From Planctomycetota bacterium (GTDB lineage: Bacteria > Planctomycetota > MHYJ01 > JACPRB01), in contig JACQFK010000312.1 of NCBI GenBank assembly GCA_016200125.1, positions 1-5,414 of the forward strand: DNA of 5,414 bases, in the 5' to 3' direction. Below are positions 4,325 through 5,414 of this stretch, piece by piece. The translations under genes and the position numbers were made by a program. A model generated the notes under the pieces. That model was not told the origin of the DNA. It searched no databases and saw only the letters and a program-made list of their open reading frames with translations. Position 1 is the first letter of the stretch. Each line of letters starts with the position of its first letter.

Positions 4325-5414
4325 ATGTCGCGGAACGCCGTCATCGTCGTCGGACTCGCCCTCGCCCTGGTCGCCGTCGGCGTGGTCATGCTCTACTCCG
4401 CCACCGCCGTGATGGCCGAGAAGTCGCCGAAGTACAACGACTCGACCTGGTTCCTCAAGCGGCAGCTGGTCTGGGTCCTCCTCGGCATCGCCGCGATGAT
4501 CGTCACCGCCCGCGTGCCCTACACGTTCTGGGAGCGATGGCGCGTCCCCGTGCTCGTCGGCGCACTCCTGCTGCTCGGGCTGGTCTTCGTCCCCCACGTC
4601 GGCGTGTCGCTGAACGCGGCCCGGCGCTGGATCCGGGTCGGAGGCTTCTTCTTTCAGCCCTCCGAGGCCGCCAAGATCGCGATCGCCGTCTTCCTCGCGG
4701 GCTTCGCCGCGAAGGATCCCGAGCGCCTGAAGAAGTTCGTGCGGGGCTTCGTGCCGGCCTTCGCCACGCTGGGCCTCTGCTGCGCGATGATCATCGTCGA
4801 GCCGGACATCGGGACGGCGGTCTTCGTCGCGGCCGTCATGACCTGCATGCTGATCGTGGCGGGCGTCCGGATGGTCCACCTGGTGCCCTGCGTTCTCTCC
4901 GCCGGGGGCCTCGCGGCGTACTACGCGATGACCCACACGGCGCACGTGATGGCGCGGCTGGACACCTGGCTGCATCCCGAGCGCGATCCGCAGGGGAAGG
5001 GCCACCAGATCCTGCAGTCGCTCATGGCGCTGGGCGCGGGCGGCTGGACGGGCGAGGGCCTGGGCCGCGGCACCGCGAAGCTCTACTTCCTCCCCGAGGC
5101 CCACTCAGACTTCATCTTCCCGGTGATCGGCGAGGAGCTCGGCCTGATCGGGACGACGATGGTCCTGCTCCTCTACGCCGCCCTCGGGGTCGGCGGATTC
5201 CGAATCATGTTCCGCGCGAAGGATCGTTTCGGGTTTCTGCTGGCCTTCTCCCTGACGACGTATATAATCCTTCAGGCGGCGATGAACGTGGCCGTCGTGA
5301 CGGCGGCCATTCCCACCAAGGGCATTCCGCTTCCGTTCGTGAGCGCCGGGGGCTCCTCGGTGCTGTTCACGCTGGCGGGAGTCGGCATGCTGGTGAGCGT
5401 CGCCAATGCATCGG
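4325..5414 (+). CDS. ftsW: FtsW/SEDS peptidoglycan polymerase, 3' end cut by window
   Basis: 363 codons are visible, open to the window edge. SEDS proteins polymerise lipid II into glycan strands in the inner membrane; FtsW does this for the division septum together with a class B penicillin-binding protein. Many hydrophobic helices are seen, starting at residues 5-27 and 46-62. Family motifs in order: AARRWIRVGGFFFQPSEAAK at 98-117, IIVEPDIGTA at 156-165, HQILQSLMALGAGGWTGEGLG at 227-247, and LPEAHSDFIFPVIGEELGLIG at 256-276 with the catalytic Asp expected at 262. Last comes NVAVVTAAIPTKGIPLPFVSAGGSS at 321-345. The AHSDFIF and LPFVSAGGSS forms favour FtsW or SpoVE over RodA. SEDS proteins are usually 370-400 residues, so the stop should be a short way beyond the edge. 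The start at ATG 4325 is supported by AGGA 7 nt upstream. The left neighbour is a cytochrome, not murD or mraY, so this is either the left border of a division cluster or a gene moved out of one. Confidence 0.93.
   Translation, partial: MSRNAVIVVGLALALVAVGVVMLYSATAVMAEKSPKYNDSTWFLKRQLVWVLLGIAAMIVTARVPYTFWERWRVPVLVGALLLLGLVFVPHVGVSLNAARRWIRVGGFFFQPSEAAKIAIAVFLAGFAAKDPERLKKFVRGFVPAFATLGLCCAMIIVEPDIGTAVFVAAVMTCMLIVAGVRMVHLVPCVLSAGGLAAYYAMTHTAHVMARLDTWLHPERDPQGKGHQILQSLMALGAGGWTGEGLGRGTAKLYFLPEAHSDFIFPVIGEELGLIGTTMVLLLYAALGVGGFRIMFRAKDRFGFLLAFSLTTYIILQAAMNVAVVTAAIPTKGIPLPFVSAGGSSVLFTLAGVGMLVSVANAS

Noticed and set aside
4193..5104. Minus-strand open frame of 303 codons opposite ftsW
   Set aside because: His/Asp/Glu/Arg-rich shadow. 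The plus strand encodes a motif-complete FtsW.
1..5414. tRNA, rRNA, CRISPR array, transposase or phage gene
   Set aside because: No cloverleaf, spaced direct-repeat array, terminal inverted repeats or transposase/integrase motifs were seen on either strand.

Overview
The window is very GC-rich bacterial chromosomal DNA carrying six protein genes and no RNA genes, CRISPR array, insertion sequence or other mobile element that I can recognise. A lipoprotein signal, an exported haem protein and an FtsW-type peptidoglycan polymerase point to a walled bacterium with an extracytoplasmic compartment, probably Gram-negative. The style (G/C-ending codons, scattered housekeeping genes, small exported proteins of unknown role) would fit Planctomycetota, Acidobacteriota, Myxococcota or an uncultured relative. 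The sequence alone does not settle the phylum.

Layout, left to right. Positions 1-90 hold two adjacent perfect palindromes and a small hairpin ahead of a short lipoprotein gene of unknown function (91-594, +). A 128-bp gap with GATTCTC heptad repeats and an extended -10 box leads to a membrane-anchored YdcF/SanA-like DUF218 protein (723-1667, +). Its last 26 bp overlap, tail to tail, a macro-domain gene with a long proline-rich tail (1642-2448, -). Only 22 bp upstream of that lies nnrD, the ADP-dependent NAD(P)H-hydrate dehydratase (2471-3286, -). A 92-bp divergent promoter region separates nnrD from an exported c-type cytochrome gene (3379-4253, +) that is broken by a frameshift near 3655. 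After a 71-bp gap comes ftsW (4325 to the window end, +), cut by the edge after 363 codons.

How the genes may work together. nnrD and the macro gene form a two-gene minus-strand unit. Both products deal with nicotinamide-nucleotide chemistry: NnrD repairs hydrated NAD(P)H, and macro domains bind or hydrolyse ADP-ribose species derived from NAD+. A joint NAD-damage or ADP-ribose housekeeping role is a reasonable inference but is not proven. Both have a -10 element just 8-9 nt before the ATG and no Shine-Dalgarno sequence, which suggests leaderless or nearly leaderless mRNAs. At least the cytochrome and ftsW genes on the plus strand do have ribosome-binding sites. The DUF218 protein and FtsW both belong to envelope biology but are not adjacent.

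No clear new multi-gene system is visible. The features most worth a second look are the disrupted cytochrome gene, the leaderless promoter pair, the macro-domain/polyproline architecture with its G-quadruplex-prone DNA, and the palindrome pair at the left edge.
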